DNA of 60,933 bases from Chara braunii (lineage: Eukaryota; Streptophyta; Charophyceae; Charales; Characeae), in the NCBI GenBank assembly GCA_003427395.1, contig BFEA01000103.1, positions 2,564,723 through 2,625,655 of the forward strand, read 5' to 3'. Positions 1 through 11,097 of this stretch are shown in pieces. Made by a program: the position numbers and the translations under genes. The notes under the pieces were generated by a model. It saw only the letters and a list, made by a program, of their open reading frames with translations. It was not told the origin of the DNA and made no database searches. The number at the start of each line of letters is the position of its first letter. Positions within the stretch are counted from its first letter, which is position 1.

Positions 1-70
<70 letters not shown>

Positions 71-83
71 CGCTCGCTCGCTC
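1..83. repeat. (CT)n microsatellite
   Basis: About 66 bp of perfect CT dinucleotide repeat, followed by a short CGCT-type variant tract. Nothing further is recognisable before the GAUT 3' region; bases 84-805 hold no supported gene and may include the GAUT 3' UTR. Confidence 0.95.
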
Positions 84-805
84 TCGCTACCTATCTCCTC
101 CACATTTCCTGAAGTGATAACAGTAGAATCATGGATGACACTCGCCGTTGCAAAGCAACCAGTAGAACATCTACTCGCTAATAATACGCTTAGCGAACAA
201 TAAGAAGAGGCCCATACTTGTGCTTATTTCTCTCCTTATTCCAACTCTCTCTCTCTCTCTCTCAAAGAGACACATCATCAACTCATCTCCTACCATCCCT
301 GTATGCAGCGCTGACCATTATCTTGATCCCGTTCCTTTCTTCGCTCATTATGACAGTTGTCATCCATCCTTTTGTGCAACAAGGAAATCCAGGCATTCAC
401 AAATCATATGAATAACTGAGAAACGAAATCTTCCCCAAGGAGCCGTCAATCTAGCCAAAGGCACACTCCACCTACAGTGACTCCTGTCCGCGTATTAATT
501 ATGCTCCACCAACTCTTCAGCACAACCCCCTCTTGGCACCACCGTGCTCTTCCAGGGGGCATAGACTCTTCCCTCTTGCTGCGAGGGTGAGACATAAAAT
601 AGGCCGTGGTGGCCCCATGCACCCACCCTTCCCCCTCCAATCCCTCCCCACTCAATTCTCCGCTGAGGAGTACCTCCTCTTCTCCATGTCCATCAAGAAA
701 AGAATGTAGGCTCCTGCACGCACCAAGACACAGATAAAGAATCAAATTTGTCTACGATCCAGGACGTTGTCCAGCTTTCCCTGCGTCCACAACTACCGTT
801 GCTCA

Positions 806-1459
806 TCACTTGAGCTTCTGCCCAACGTTGATGTTGCACTCGTTTATTAATGGATCTTTCGTTTCCACATACCGAGTCCAGTACTTCCTGTACAAGGAAA
901 TGGCAATATCTAGCCAAGGCTTGTTATTCCCGTTGTAATGCACAACCGCCGCACTCTCCGCAAGTTCAGGCGTGACTTCCGGGTCATAGCCCAGGCCCAA
1001 TTGATGCCACGACTTGTCCAACGGATGAGTCCTGTTGTAAAATGTCAGCAGGCCAGGTGGCAGGGTTCCCAGCTTCCACAGAAGACGGCCCTCGTTCTGT
1101 CCACCAAACAATAACACATGCCAAGCCATCATCATTAATTAACAATCAAAATTGTTACCTTTTTTCTTTTCCCGAAGCTTACAAAACCACAACCACCTGG
1201 ACACAGCACATTTGGTCGGCAGATAACAGATATTGTTCCCGAAGGACAAAAACGGATATCACAGTTTCCTGCAATAAAGTTGCAGTGCAGGTTGTGATTT
1301 GTGTTTTTCTCAATTGCACGTGTGATGATCAACAGCAAAGTAGCAATTTCAGCACAAGCTTACACCACACCATACCAGTTTTTTTTTTCTGCATTCAATG
1401 CAGCCCATTCACAGGCGAAGCAGCAAAATTACTTTGTGCATCAACATGCGGAATTGTTG

Positions 1460-1502
<43 letters not shown>

Positions 1503-1692
1503 ACAAAAGAAACATACTGGTATTTTAACACACACACACACACACACCTGACAAATGAAGACATACCGCAAAGCCTGCACTCATGTCCGCACAGGCAAAG
1601 CAGCAAAATGATTTTGTGCATCAACATGCGGAATTGTTATTGGCCTCTCTCTCTCTCTCTCTCTCTCCACAAAAGAAACATACTGGTATTAC

Positions 1693-1749
<57 letters not shown>

Positions 1750-4700
1750 CTGATAAATGAACATATGCTGCAAAGCCTGCACTCATGTCTAGGTTCCCCA
1801 AATAGCAGGGAAGTTGCAATCTCCTCCCATCTCTTTTCTTCTTGATCACTGCCAAGTCTTTTGCATGCAGGAGCACAAGATGCACATGGTGGAGGAGCAC
1901 CGTTCTCTTTCATCATGATACAGAGATGAGGAATATGACAGCAGAGAAGGAAGAGAGGATTCAGAAAGCGTGGAGGGGTCATATAACAAAAGGATACGAC
2001 AACGGGGTTGCATTGCAGGGGGATGGCAGGAGGTGGAGAAGCTGGAGGGAAAGACGAGGGGCAAGCAGGAGGGAGAGAAACCCAACGGGAGAAAGAGAGG
2101 GACAGAGGAAATCGAGAGCCAGCGGAGGGGGTCAGGAAAGAGAGGAGGGAGAAGAGGAGGGAGAAGTGGCAAAAGGACAAAGAGGATCGGCAGAGGGAAA
2201 GAGGGAGAGAGGAGGGTGAAAGAGGAGTGAGAAGGGAGGTGACGGAACGAGGGTGAGAAGCGAGGGCAAGAGAGGACAACAGAGGGGAGGGTGAGAGAGA
2301 GTGACAAAGGGGCAAGAGGAGAGGGAGAGAGAAGGAGCAAGAGCAGAGGGAGTTAGAAAGAGGACGAGAAGGGGGAGAACGTGGACAGAGAAGCTATGTG
2401 AGTTCTCCCCGCATCCATCAAGCTTTCCATATCCACAAACCTCCTACCACAAACATACAACCAAGTCCAGCCCCACAGCTGCCATCCGGCAGCTCGCAGA
2501 AAAGTTTCTGAAACCGCCTGCAATTTCGATAACAAACAGTTTCAAGAGATCTGACATTGAGGGTTTGAGAAAGCGACGACAAAAAAAAAAAGTAATTTAG
2601 TCATAAGGAGCCTCACCGCTATCTGCCACTTGTGATAGACTTCAGTCAAATTTTGTTCCCTCCATCTGTCAAGATCAAAGACGTTCATTCCATAGGCCCA
2701 TCCGCACGAATCTTCGTCAAACTCCCGTTTGATGTCTGGGTGGGAGAAGTTGAGGTAATGCCCAAGCCGATGGAACTTCCCCCGGCAGGTGAAGACCGCA
2801 CCGTTCACATTCCCTTCCAAGTCGACGTCCCAGAGTGGTGCCAAGTCCTTCTGAACGACGATGTCATCATCCAGGAAGACCACCTTCTTCAGCTTGGGGT
2901 AAACCTCCGGAAGGTAGAACCTGAGGTGGTTCAGCATCGACAGATACTTAGGGTTCCTGTGTTTGATTCCCTTCTCATCCCCACCACTCCCTGCTTTCGT
3001 TGCCGGCCCTGCACACAACAAGAACAAAGGGACAACCTTAAGATCAACAGTCTGTTCACACCGACTGCATGGCAAGGACTGACAGCAACTAACATCCCCA
3101 CAGGAAAGCCAGGGAGCAGACAGCAACCTCAACTTAAAAGTGGTTGCTCTATCCAGCAGAGCGAAGAATGAAACTCACCCAAAAGAGTCGACGCAGCCAC
3201 CACAACAAAACAAGCACAGCTTATTATTTTGTTTACGTATGCTATGGAACGCAACAACTGAAATCACTGCAGAAAACATAAAAGCGTAAAGATTGTGAAT
3301 CAAGCAAGCAATCTTAAGCTGATGCTTTCGGTTCCCCCAGACTCGAAATCCTCGCTCATCTTCCCCATTGCACGCCGCCACCTTGTACTGTCACCCTTGC
3401 ATGAGAGAAAAACCTTACCTACCCATCTCTCTTGCATGCGACTACTCTTTCTGTGCAGGACCAAAAATCAAATAACCTCAGGTAGGCAGATATGAGAGAG
3501 AAAAAGTTTTAACAATGCGACAAGGGATGTATCCACGTACCGTCAACGTTGTTGTAGAATTCTTGCAGAGCCTTGCTCTCTTGGAGGAACCTCAGAACCG
3601 GGCAATGTTCTGGCGTCAGCCAGTCGCTGAAGTCCTCGACAGTTTTGATATCCATAACAGCCGGGTATGGAGAGTGCCTCCTAAACCATGCCCTCATCGC
3701 TGGCTTGTTCATAGCGTCTGTGACCAGATGAATAACATGCCTAGATGGATCTTTTGCGTTATCCCTAAGAGACTTCACCACAACCGAGGCTGCTAACACG
3801 TTATCCGAAAACAGAGCATAGTGGAACCTTGAATTGTCCTCTAGCACTTCCGGACTTGGATCAATCGTGTGGCTATCCTGCAAGTCGACAGAAAACAGGA
3901 GAGAAAACCCGTGAACAATAACCATGATCTTAGCTGCAGTCCGGTTCAAGGAATAAAACATAACTTTCATCACCGTGATCAGACGTCAATTCGGTCTTCA
4001 AATATCAACACGGCACAAGTACCATCTAGTATTCAACGAAACATCTGAAAAACTGAAAGCCAATCGAATAAACATTCACAGAGTATGACCTACACCGTAT
4101 TTTCAGACAGTCGGCAATCGAATAACAAAGCTGAAGGGGCAACAACGGGGAAGACGTGGTATACATACGCCCACAGAGGGAATCGCCGCACACAACCTTC
4201 AGCATATGACTTGTGACATCACCAGTCTCACAGAAGAACAACAACAGTTTCCATGCTACTGAGAGAGAGACAAGTTATTTTACAGAGACTGCAGATCCAG
4301 TCCTCCTCTGCACGAGGTACACACCATGAGAAGATGCACAAGGCCGAAGGGGGCTGGGCTGAGACAAGGAAAAGAAGACGGCATGGAAGATCACCAGTGC
4401 AGCCGGACAAATCTCTCTGGCTTCCTTGACAATGGCAGTGCACGAAGGCAGGCAGAAGTGAGGGCGAAAAGGGGGAAGGGGGGCAGAAGCAAGAAAAAAA
4501 AAAAAAAAAAAAAAAGAAACTGGAAGAGTAGTAGACATCAGAGTAGGGCCAGTGGCCTAGCTCAGTTGGTTTCACACGCAAGTGGCACACAGGAGGTCGT
4601 TCAATCCCCGACAGCCCCATGCAGTGTGCTTGGTGTTCATCCGCTGAGTAAGTTGGCTTGGCGCCCCCCCCCCTGGTCGTCGGTCTTGGTAGGGTTCTCC

Positions 4701-6300
4701 GCCCCCTGCCATCCCTCATTTGGGTTAAGTTCCAACGTCTTATAGATTTCAGTTGCTGGTGTGATCAGTTCTTAGGTCTCGTGGATAACGGTTGCTTGGT
4801 GTGCTCGTTTCCTGCCGTCTTCCCCCAAATACAAAATACAGTCATTATGTCTGTATTTGGCCCGACTGTCAGTCCAGATGCAGCAAAAATGAAGATGGTA
4901 GATTCGGTTGCTGGGGTACCTAGTCATATGGGAAGGTAGTGCGAGGTACACTCGAGAGAAGAATATACCTTTGGGGGGGGCGCAGGGGGCGAAGGTGACA
5001 TCAGAGTACAGAGCCGTTTCTACTTTCTGATAACTGTGGGAGAGACGGAGACAAGGAACATGCCCATAGGCGAGGAACAGATTCTACACCCAGGGTATTC
5101 CCCCAAGAACGCTGGAGGAGAACGGAACATAAAACATAGATATATGTGTACCTTATCGTTGTAATAGCCAATAGTCAGCTGCATGCTTAGACAATGAAGA
5201 CCTTTGGGGAGAGACTTGGTAGCAACAAGGTCCAGTATATTCCGTTCCTTGGTCAGATTCCTCAGTTTGGCCTTCGATTCTTGCAACTCCATCCTGAGTT
5301 TCTCCATAATGATAGTGCTGCTTCGCAGCTCTTTTGCCCGCAGTGTTGCCAGCTCAGCAACCCTGACCACGTTATTGCCAGATTCAATGTCCATGGAACC
5401 ATCCCTAAGCTTCTGCACAGCTTGAACGCATCTTTCCTTGATACTTTCTAAGTGTTCGCGCAACGGCAGATTCTCGCGTTCCCTGGCAAACCCCATCAGC
5501 TCATCTGCCAAAGGGATCTGCACCTGAATGCGGCTGATGAGACCCGCCCTGTAATCATCGACAGGATCTTTTGTCGAAGTGCCAGCGGCGGCGGCCGTGA
5601 CCTGCACAATTACGGCAGGTGGGCCAGCAGCACCCAGTCCCCCTGCTGTGGTTTTCGCCGCCTCGGCTTGCGTTTCACCACCTGGAGGCACAGTCGTCGC
5701 CACCCTGTCCTCTGCCGTCTTCGCCACCTGCTCATCCTGCTCCTCCGACTCCCGTCTCTCTGGGGTATCGTCGGTACCAGCATCATCAACCTCCTTCTCA
5801 TCCGCAGGCGTCTCCCTTTGCACTGGCCCATTATGTACATCGTCCCCGTCTAGGTCCTGATTTCCTTCCTCCGTGTCGGCTGTTGCTCTTCCCTGCACCT
5901 TCTCCTTTTCCTCCGCATGCTGCATCTGTGGCAGCTCATCCTCTTGCCTTGCCAACTCCCGCCTCTCTATTGAATCCTCGGGACCACCACCATTGACCCC
6001 CTTCTCATCAGGGAGGTTCTCCCTTCGCACCGGCTCAATATGTACACCCTCCCCGTCTTGTACTTGATTTACCCCCTCAGTGTCAGTTGTTAGTCTTCTC
6101 TCCACCTCTTCCTTTTCCACCACATGCTGCACCTGTGGCTGCTCTCCTCCATCGTTCCAAGTATCATCCACCGGCCACCCCAGAGTGCCTCGCCCACCCT
6201 GCACCATCACAGAGAATGGAATCAAACAGCAGATCAAAACATAAGCGAAAAAACATGAGCAGTTGCGTACAACCTCACAGATTTTTTCCAGAACCACCAT
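806..6300 (-). CDS. Galacturonosyltransferase (GAUT family, GT8), four exons
   Basis: Predicted Golgi type II enzyme that transfers galacturonic acid from UDP-GalA onto pectin homogalacturonan (family knowledge). Exons on the minus strand: 6300-5152, 3877-3541, 3008-2617 and 1096-806. Every junction is GT..AG and the phases match (0, 1, 0), giving about 722 residues. Exon 1 has a hydrophobic stretch (residues 14-33), a long acidic stem and the GAUT landmark LPKGLHCLSMQLT. Exon 2 starts the GT8 domain (HYALFSDNVLAASVVV). Exon 3 carries the metal-binding DDD in FLDDDIVVQ (about 542-544). Exon 4 has LWKLGTLPPGLLTFY and the GT8 motif HYNGNNKPW (about 679-687). Start: the first ATG before the hydrophobic stretch. 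Alternatively the T-rich tract ending GCAG at 6199-6202 is an acceptor (exon would start at 6198) and the true first exon lies upstream. The protein is longer than most GAUTs because of the stem duplication. The family call is secure; the subfamily is not. Confidence 0.9.
1412..1790. repeat. 180 bp tandem duplication carrying (CT)n and (AC)n, in GAUT intron 3
   Basis: Units start at 1412 and 1592. Each reads caggc-aagcagcaaaat, then (CT)n, then ccacaaaagaaacatactgg, then (AC)n and a shared tail ending in cctgcactcatgtc. The microsatellites differ in length between copies, so they changed after the duplication. The rest of intron 3 (1097-2616) is purine-rich low-complexity DNA with no further signal. 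Confidence 0.85.
4548..4625 (+). repeat. tRNA-derived SINE head in GAUT intron 1
   Basis: The stretch contains a good pol III A box (TAGCTCAGTTGG) and, about 35 bp on, a B box-like GGTCGTTCAATCCCC. The ends cannot pair as an acceptor stem, so this is not a tRNA gene. The SINE body may run to about 4940. A poly(A) run of about 22 bp lies just upstream (4494-4515). The insertion is antisense to GAUT. Confidence 0.6.
5725..6138 (-). repeat. Coding tandem duplication in the GAUT stem (2 x ~207 bp)
   Basis: Two consecutive ~69-residue blocks (about residues 55-123 and 124-192) align along their whole length. The first begins PQVQHVVEKEEVERR and the second PQMQHAEEKEKVQGR. Both contain TDTE/ADTE, DGEGVH/DGDDVH and DEKxV signatures and end in ERRE followed by E/Q/D-rich residues. 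They are highly acidic and lie between the membrane anchor and the coiled-coil-like part of the stem. No known GAUT function is attached to such a block. Confidence 0.8.
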
Positions 6301-6748
6301 TGGGAGTGCACGGTGCAGAAGTCTGCCACAAGCCTTGAGCAACCAGTCAGCTTTCTTTACCACACACTCTCACACGGACAAGAAGCGGGCTGCAGAGTCC
6401 GTATGCCAATCCGGAAGAGCATGACAACACCAGCCAACTGCTACGAGATAATGGACAACGCAAGGCACCATGTACCAATCCAGGAGCGAAAAGGAAACCA
6501 AACGGTGCTACACACCACAACCAAACAGGGCATCCAGACTACCACGACGTCCAAACCAAAAGGTCCTAAACCTGCCCACCAACAACAGTTAACAGGAGAA
6601 CCCTTCGGTCTGCAGCTGTGCAAATGTCTCACATGTTTTCCAGAACTATGACAGAGACAAACCATAAACCCAACACAATTTGCAGACAGTCTTCCCTGAC
6701 AGGTTTTGACAACAGCGACATGCTCATGTTGATTTCCATGAATCACAT

Positions 6749-6775
6749 GCATCATCATCAAAATCATCATCGTCG

Positions 6776-6812
<37 letters not shown>

Positions 6813-6815
6813 TAT
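6749..6815. repeat. (CAT)n microsatellite
   Basis: Imperfect then perfect CAT trinucleotide run. On the minus strand it reads as poly-Asp or poly-Met. A T-rich acceptor-like TTGCAG lies just upstream of the poly-Asp frame, but no conserved coding sequence follows. Confidence 0.9.
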
Positions 6816-7024
6816 CACTGCCATAACTGTCTCTGCAACAGACAAAGAAAAGGGTCAACTCCAAACCTGGGTTCACACACATCACGGGGGCTTGCAATTT
6901 CTTTCTTGCATTAAACCAAAAACTCAATGTCAGCACTAAATTTCTCATTGCCGCAAATCCCCTGCTTCGTGCTTTCCACAATCCAGCAGCTGATACACAA
7001 TAGAGATGACCATAGACACGGCAT

Positions 7025-7119
7025 GACCAGCTTTCAGTTGTCGTACAAACATCTGTGACCAGCTTGCCTGTCCGTACAGACATCTGTGACCAGCCTTCCG
7101 TGGGCGTACACACATCTGT
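7025..7119. repeat. ~32 bp tandem repeat, three units
   Basis: Units at 7025-7056, 7057-7087 and 7088-7119. Each begins GACCAGC and ends ACATCTGT around a variable centre containing CGTACA. Confidence 0.85.
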
Positions 7120-7254
7120 GCCAGGGGCAATGATGGGGGACCTCGCGATTGACTGTACCCCACAGAATGGCGAGCTCTCTGTGGCCAGCCAGCTATGCCC
7201 AAAAGAGTGAAACATCCTCCAAAGAGTGAACATCCCCAAAAGAGTGATACATGC

Positions 7255-7335
7255 CTACACCCGTGTATCTCACCCTTCTGCAGGGGCCATACTATTCTCC
7301 TCTATACCACTCATTCCCACATGACGGATTGCAAC
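7255..7335 (-). pseudogene. U6 snRNA-like fragment (degenerate)
   Basis: Read on the minus strand this matches the central part of U6 snRNA. The plus strand shows CTTCTGCAGGGGCCATACTA followed by TTCTCCTCTAT, against the antisense U6 pattern CTTGCGCAGGGGCCATGCTA and TTCTCTGTAT. Both ends are degenerate and no promoter was seen. It is the first of two diverged units in this stretch. Confidence 0.45.
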
Positions 7336-7448
7336 TGTTGATCATAACACACACGTGGGGCCTCGTTCCAATACCCCACTGGACCATACGCACAGAACGG
7401 CACCCTTTCTGCAGCCACGGATGCCTAAACGAGTGCAACAGGCATTAC

Positions 7449-7530
7449 ATGCATGTGTATCTCAGGATTGTGCAGGGCCCATGCTACTCTCCTCTACATC
7501 GTTTGCTCTCAAACGACGCATCACAGCTGT
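7449..7530 (-). pseudogene. Second U6 snRNA-like fragment
   Basis: A diverged duplicate of the 7255-7335 unit, again antisense. ATTGTGCAGGGCCCATGCTA is followed by CTCTCCTCTACATCGTTT, which follows the antisense U6 sequence through the region facing ATACAGAGAAGATTAGCATGG. Not expected to be functional. Confidence 0.45.
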
Positions 7531-8689
7531 TGATTTTGACACACACATAGGATCTCCCTCCACTACACAACAGTCTACATATAGTTGGAGCTGGGAATGG
7601 TCCCGATACATCCCAAAGGTTGCACAAGTCCGAACATATCGGGTCCACAACACAGCCCAGATACCTGTAGAATGTTGTGTGGTGATGCGAGACTCATAGA
7701 CCATGCAGCAATGAAGAGACCAATACGAAAAGATGGCACTCACATTCAACACTCTCAAAGGCCGATGCTCTTCAATCAATGCTGTGGATAGACATGTCAC
7801 CACACCACAAACCAATCACAAACCAATCAACAAGCGTTAGCGCTCAAGCAAAGAAAGGAAAATACGTAAATACCATTTCATCACCTCTGCGACCCAGCGA
7901 CATTAGCCCAAAAGTCAGATCCCCTGCCTCGATCATTTGAATACCTGATAGAGAGATGAAGAATGGTAGGGAATACCAGCCACAGATAGACACAGAGAGA
8001 GAGAGAGAGAGCGGCAAGAGAGAGAGAAAACGGGGGGGCAGCGAGGGGGGAGAAAACCCACAAAGAAGAGAGAAAAAGAGAATGCAATAAGTCACAGCCC
8101 GATAGGCAGCACAAGTCAACCAGGGCAAAGAAATCCGATCTTCATGGGCCACCACCCTAAATACAATCCTGTCCCCCTGAGGCACCACCTTTGTTTTACT
8201 TTCCCAAGCCCACCAATTGGCCAAAAATCCATTCACTATACCACTATATCCCTACCGTTCATGCTCGGAAAGCATGAACCTGGCTGCTATAACAGCCAGA
8301 TTCCTGCTCTCCTAGCATGGACACAGCGCAAGTGCGGCATGGCTCTCAAATCAGTCAACTCGTTTTACAAAAATACAATGTAGTACACGGCTCAGGCTCT
8401 CCCCCCTCTCCACACCCCAGCTGCACCCACCCACCCCCTCAGAAGCCAGAAACTCGCAATGTTGTCTTCACAGCTATGTAAATATATCGCCATAGATACA
8501 TATCTATACAGGGTTGTTTTGGCACCTACCGCCTACCCCCACCGTAGGCGGCAGGCACGCCTACCAGTCGGGCCGACCCGTAGGCAGACCCATCGTCGGT
8601 TGGCAGACTGCCTAAATTATTTTACTTTTTTTTTCCGATGACATGGTCGTGTGCGACTTGAGGAGAGCAGCCCAAATCCGCAATATTTT

Positions 8690-8775
8690 TTTGGGGGGGT
8701 GGTGGGGGTTATAGGGGGCGGTATGGGGGTGTTGGGGGGGTGTTGTGGGGAGCTATGGGGGTGTGGATGGGGTTA
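8690..8775 (+). other. G-rich tract with G-quadruplex potential, flanked by GCCTACCG repeats
   Basis: The plus strand has many runs of 3-7 G separated by short loops. Related GC-rich segments containing gcctaccg or cgtaggc lie on both sides (8528-8590 and 8820-8870). The arrangement suggests a small unclassified mobile element about 400 bp long. Confidence 0.5.
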
Positions 8776-9362
8776 TTTCGGGTTCTGGACCAAAAAAGTT
8801 AAAAATAAAAATTTGTGGGGTGCCTACCGTCGGCTGGTCAGCAGCCGACTGGTCCGGGGGCACCGACCGTCAGCGTGACTACCCTCCATCCATACAAATA
8901 TATCCACGTACCCTTGACCGCTCCAGTCGTCCCATCTAACAATTCCGTACTCCGTGAACACCGCAGAAATCCAATATTTTCATCAATTTTTATTTGTACT
9001 ATGTTCAAAAGTAGTACCAAATTAAAAAGGAATGGTATATATTTTTTAATATCACATAACGTACTCATAAGAATACCGCAGACTGCTGAGACTTCATTTG
9101 ATACTCCACGAGACACTGGACCCGGCTTCCAGTAGGTGCTGCTCTCCCCACCAATAGAGTGGAGCCCCCCTAGATGGTGGGTACTGTTGGGGGATGCTCG
9201 TGAAAGAAGAAAAAAAAGAAGATACTGCAAGAATATACAATACACTCCTCTAGCCTGCCATGAATAAAGCACTCAGACATCAGTAGAGCATGAAAGAGGA
9301 AGAATTGCACGGAAGCACAGACAATTAAGAATCAATACGGCCTTCGGCCAAATTGAATACCG

Positions 9363-9423
9363 GGTCGTTATCGCTGTATCTAGACTGAAAGTTACCCCAA
9401 ATATGCCATTCAGGTGAAGACAG
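9363..9423. mobile_element. MITE family A, truncated copy
   Basis: Contains the family interior (cgttatcgctgta, tctagactgaaagtt) and one terminal inverted repeat, AGGTGAAGACAG, followed by TA. The left terminus is missing. Confidence 0.5.
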
Positions 9424-9903
9424 TAGTAAATGTGAGAAATGGAGCACATATTGTCCCACTTTTTAGCGGAATGATACATTCGTCATTTATACCATTTGGC
9501 AGGGAGTGTGACGAGGAGGGCCATCAACCTATTTATTTATCTAGACTTCTATAGCCAAGAGCAAAACACCCTAGACAAGTGCCACGTGAGACTGCATTGA
9601 AAAGGACTACGGATCCCTTTTCTCTCCATGTGCCTGTGACAGCCAACAGCCACTCACCCCACCTGAGGGACGAAAGGCAACAACAATAATAATAAAACTG
9701 CCATGGCTACCGAGAACGAGCTTGACCGGCAGCCAGGGACACATGACTACGGGGAACACGGAGGACGGATCTGCCCCCATTTACGGTCACAAACGGGCAC
9801 TTTGCAAAATGGGATACGCCAGCACTAAGTCCGCCCTCATTAATACCAAAAAGTCGTTATTCCCCCAGAGCAGCTACATTCAACGGCCACCAAGAACACC
9901 ACG

Positions 9904-9997
9904 CAACCTATACACGAACCAGCCTTGGTGGATGGAATGTGCCTCCCATCCAACCTATACACGGACCAGCCTTGGCGGGTGGACTGTACCTCCACCA
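9904..9997. repeat. 47 bp tandem duplication
   Basis: Units start at 9904 and 9951, both with CAACCTATACACG, an ACCAGCCTTGG core and a GTGGA/GGTGGA end. The surrounding open frame (9722-10129) shows no recognisable domain. Confidence 0.75.
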
Positions 9998-10178
9998 CCT
10001 GCGACAGCTCCAAAGAGACGGACTACAACGGTGCTCATACGGAGCGGGAAAACAAGAAAGCCTCCAGACTCACCCAAAATACAGCAAGTTGTCGGGCAGT
10101 CGTTGACGCTTAACCACACCCGGGGTTAAGGTGGAATCGGTTAAGGGGATTCTGCACAATGTCGAGGGTTCAGCCTCC

Positions 10179-10324
10179 TGACGGGCAGCTAAACAGAGCA
10201 GCCGCCCAGTAAACCGTAGGCAGAGAGGGAGAAGAGGACAAGAAACGAGGGGCTGTGACAAACTGTTTCATCGGAGTTTCACAGACTCAGGCTGTGACAA
10301 ACTGTTTTGTCAGAGTTTCACAGA

Positions 10325-10362
<38 letters not shown>
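10179..10362. repeat. Repeat cluster: GACAAACTGTTT hairpins and (TA)n
   Basis: Two adjacent units at about 10252-10288 and 10289-10325 each have the form GCTGTGACAAACTGTTT, a short middle and GAGTTTCACAGACTCA. CTGTGA and TCACAG can pair. A (TA)n run follows. The upstream part (CAGCCTCCTGACGGGCAGC and CCGTAGGCAGAGAGGGAG) is shared with the cluster at 15340-15773, so both belong to one repeat family. Confidence 0.7.
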
Positions 10363-10363
<1 letters not shown>

Positions 10364-10410
10364 TCAATGTCTCTGTTTTGGAGACTGCTTTGATAAGGCG
10401 CCGGCTTGAT

Positions 10411-11097
10411 ATGCAGCGTGCCCCTTCAGGTGGCGACCCGGACCACTGTTCGCACATTTGTGCCTATATTCTACATGCTCCTGGCCACTACACCGCTCTT
10501 GTCCGTGCCTCTGGTTCTTGGGAATTATGGAATGGTGGTGCTATGGTGAAAACTATTACTGCCATCTGTGATCTCGTGCGTAATTACCCTAACCTGCAAC
10601 TGTTCCAGGTCATTGACCCTATGGGTACCTCATGTACTTCCATGCCCGCCTCTACGCCTATCTCTGTGCCTGCCTCCGTACCTGTCTCTGTGCCTGGTTC
10701 TGTATCTGTCTCCTTCAAGATTACTGACCCTATGGGTACCTCGTGTACTTCCATCCCCGCCTCTGCACCTGTCTCTGTGCCTGTCTCCGCACCTGTCTCC
10801 ATGCCTGTTTCTGTGTCTATCTCCGTGCCTACCTCCATGCCTGTCACCGAGCCTGCTTTAGTCTTCATTCCGCCACATGCTGCACTAACACTTTGTGACC
10901 TCCTTCGTGAGATCACTGACACAGTTACACTTGGTTGTGGAAAGCATCGACTTTGTCGACATCACTACAACCGTATAATTTTCCGGGCCCGCTGTCGGCA
11001 GGGATGCCACCTGTATCCGGATTGTGAGCATCCCCTACATCCAGATGCAGTATGCCCCCTCTGTGCCTGCAGGCGCTATAGCGAATGTGCACTTTAA
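10411..11097 (+). CDS. Unrecognised ORF: SVPVS repeats and a Cys/His-rich module
   Basis: A frame of 228 residues from the ATG at 10411. Residues ~20-65 include CAYILHAPGHYTALVR and GSWELW, which faintly resemble the His-box region of ubiquitin-type cysteine proteases (weak inference). The middle is a degenerate Ser/Val/Pro repeat encoded by 12 bp units, with a larger ~110 bp duplication marked by DPMGTSCTSMPAS and DPMGTSCTSIPAS. The C-terminus, CGKHRLCRHHYNRI to CPLC, has RING-like Cys/His spacing. The upstream part of the open frame runs through (TA)n and is unlikely to be coding. The frame ends just where a second RING-like module continues in another frame (next entry), so an intron or a frameshift joins them. 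It could be a host gene exon or a broken copy. Confidence 0.4.
   Translation: MQRAPSGGDPDHCSHICAYILHAPGHYTALVRASGSWELWNGGAMVKTITAICDLVRNYPNLQLFQVIDPMGTSCTSMPASTPISVPASVPVSVPGSVSVSFKITDPMGTSCTSIPASAPVSVPVSAPVSMPVSVSISVPTSMPVTEPALVFIPPHAALTLCDLLREITDTVTLGCGKHRLCRHHYNRIIFRARCRQGCHLYPDCEHPLHPDAVCPLCACRRYSECAL

Larger units (their letters stand above)
6816..8640. other. Gene-poor stretch
   Basis: Apart from the entries given separately (32 bp repeat, two U6-like fragments) no coding or RNA gene is supported. The DNA contains short AAAGAGTGA-type repeats (7200-7245), a (GA)n run near 7998-8012 and unremarkable single-copy-looking sequence. Confidence 0.5.

Noticed and set aside
4548-4625. Possible tRNA gene in GAUT intron 1
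   Set aside because: No acceptor or anticodon stem; better explained as a SINE head.
6724-7239. Minus-strand frame with a poly-Asp run, possible acidic exon of GAUT
   Set aside because: The acidic run is a (CAT)n microsatellite and the flanking residues match nothing in GAUT proteins.
9722-10129. 135-codon open frame
   Set aside because: Contains a 47 bp tandem duplication read in frame and shows no recognisable protein features.
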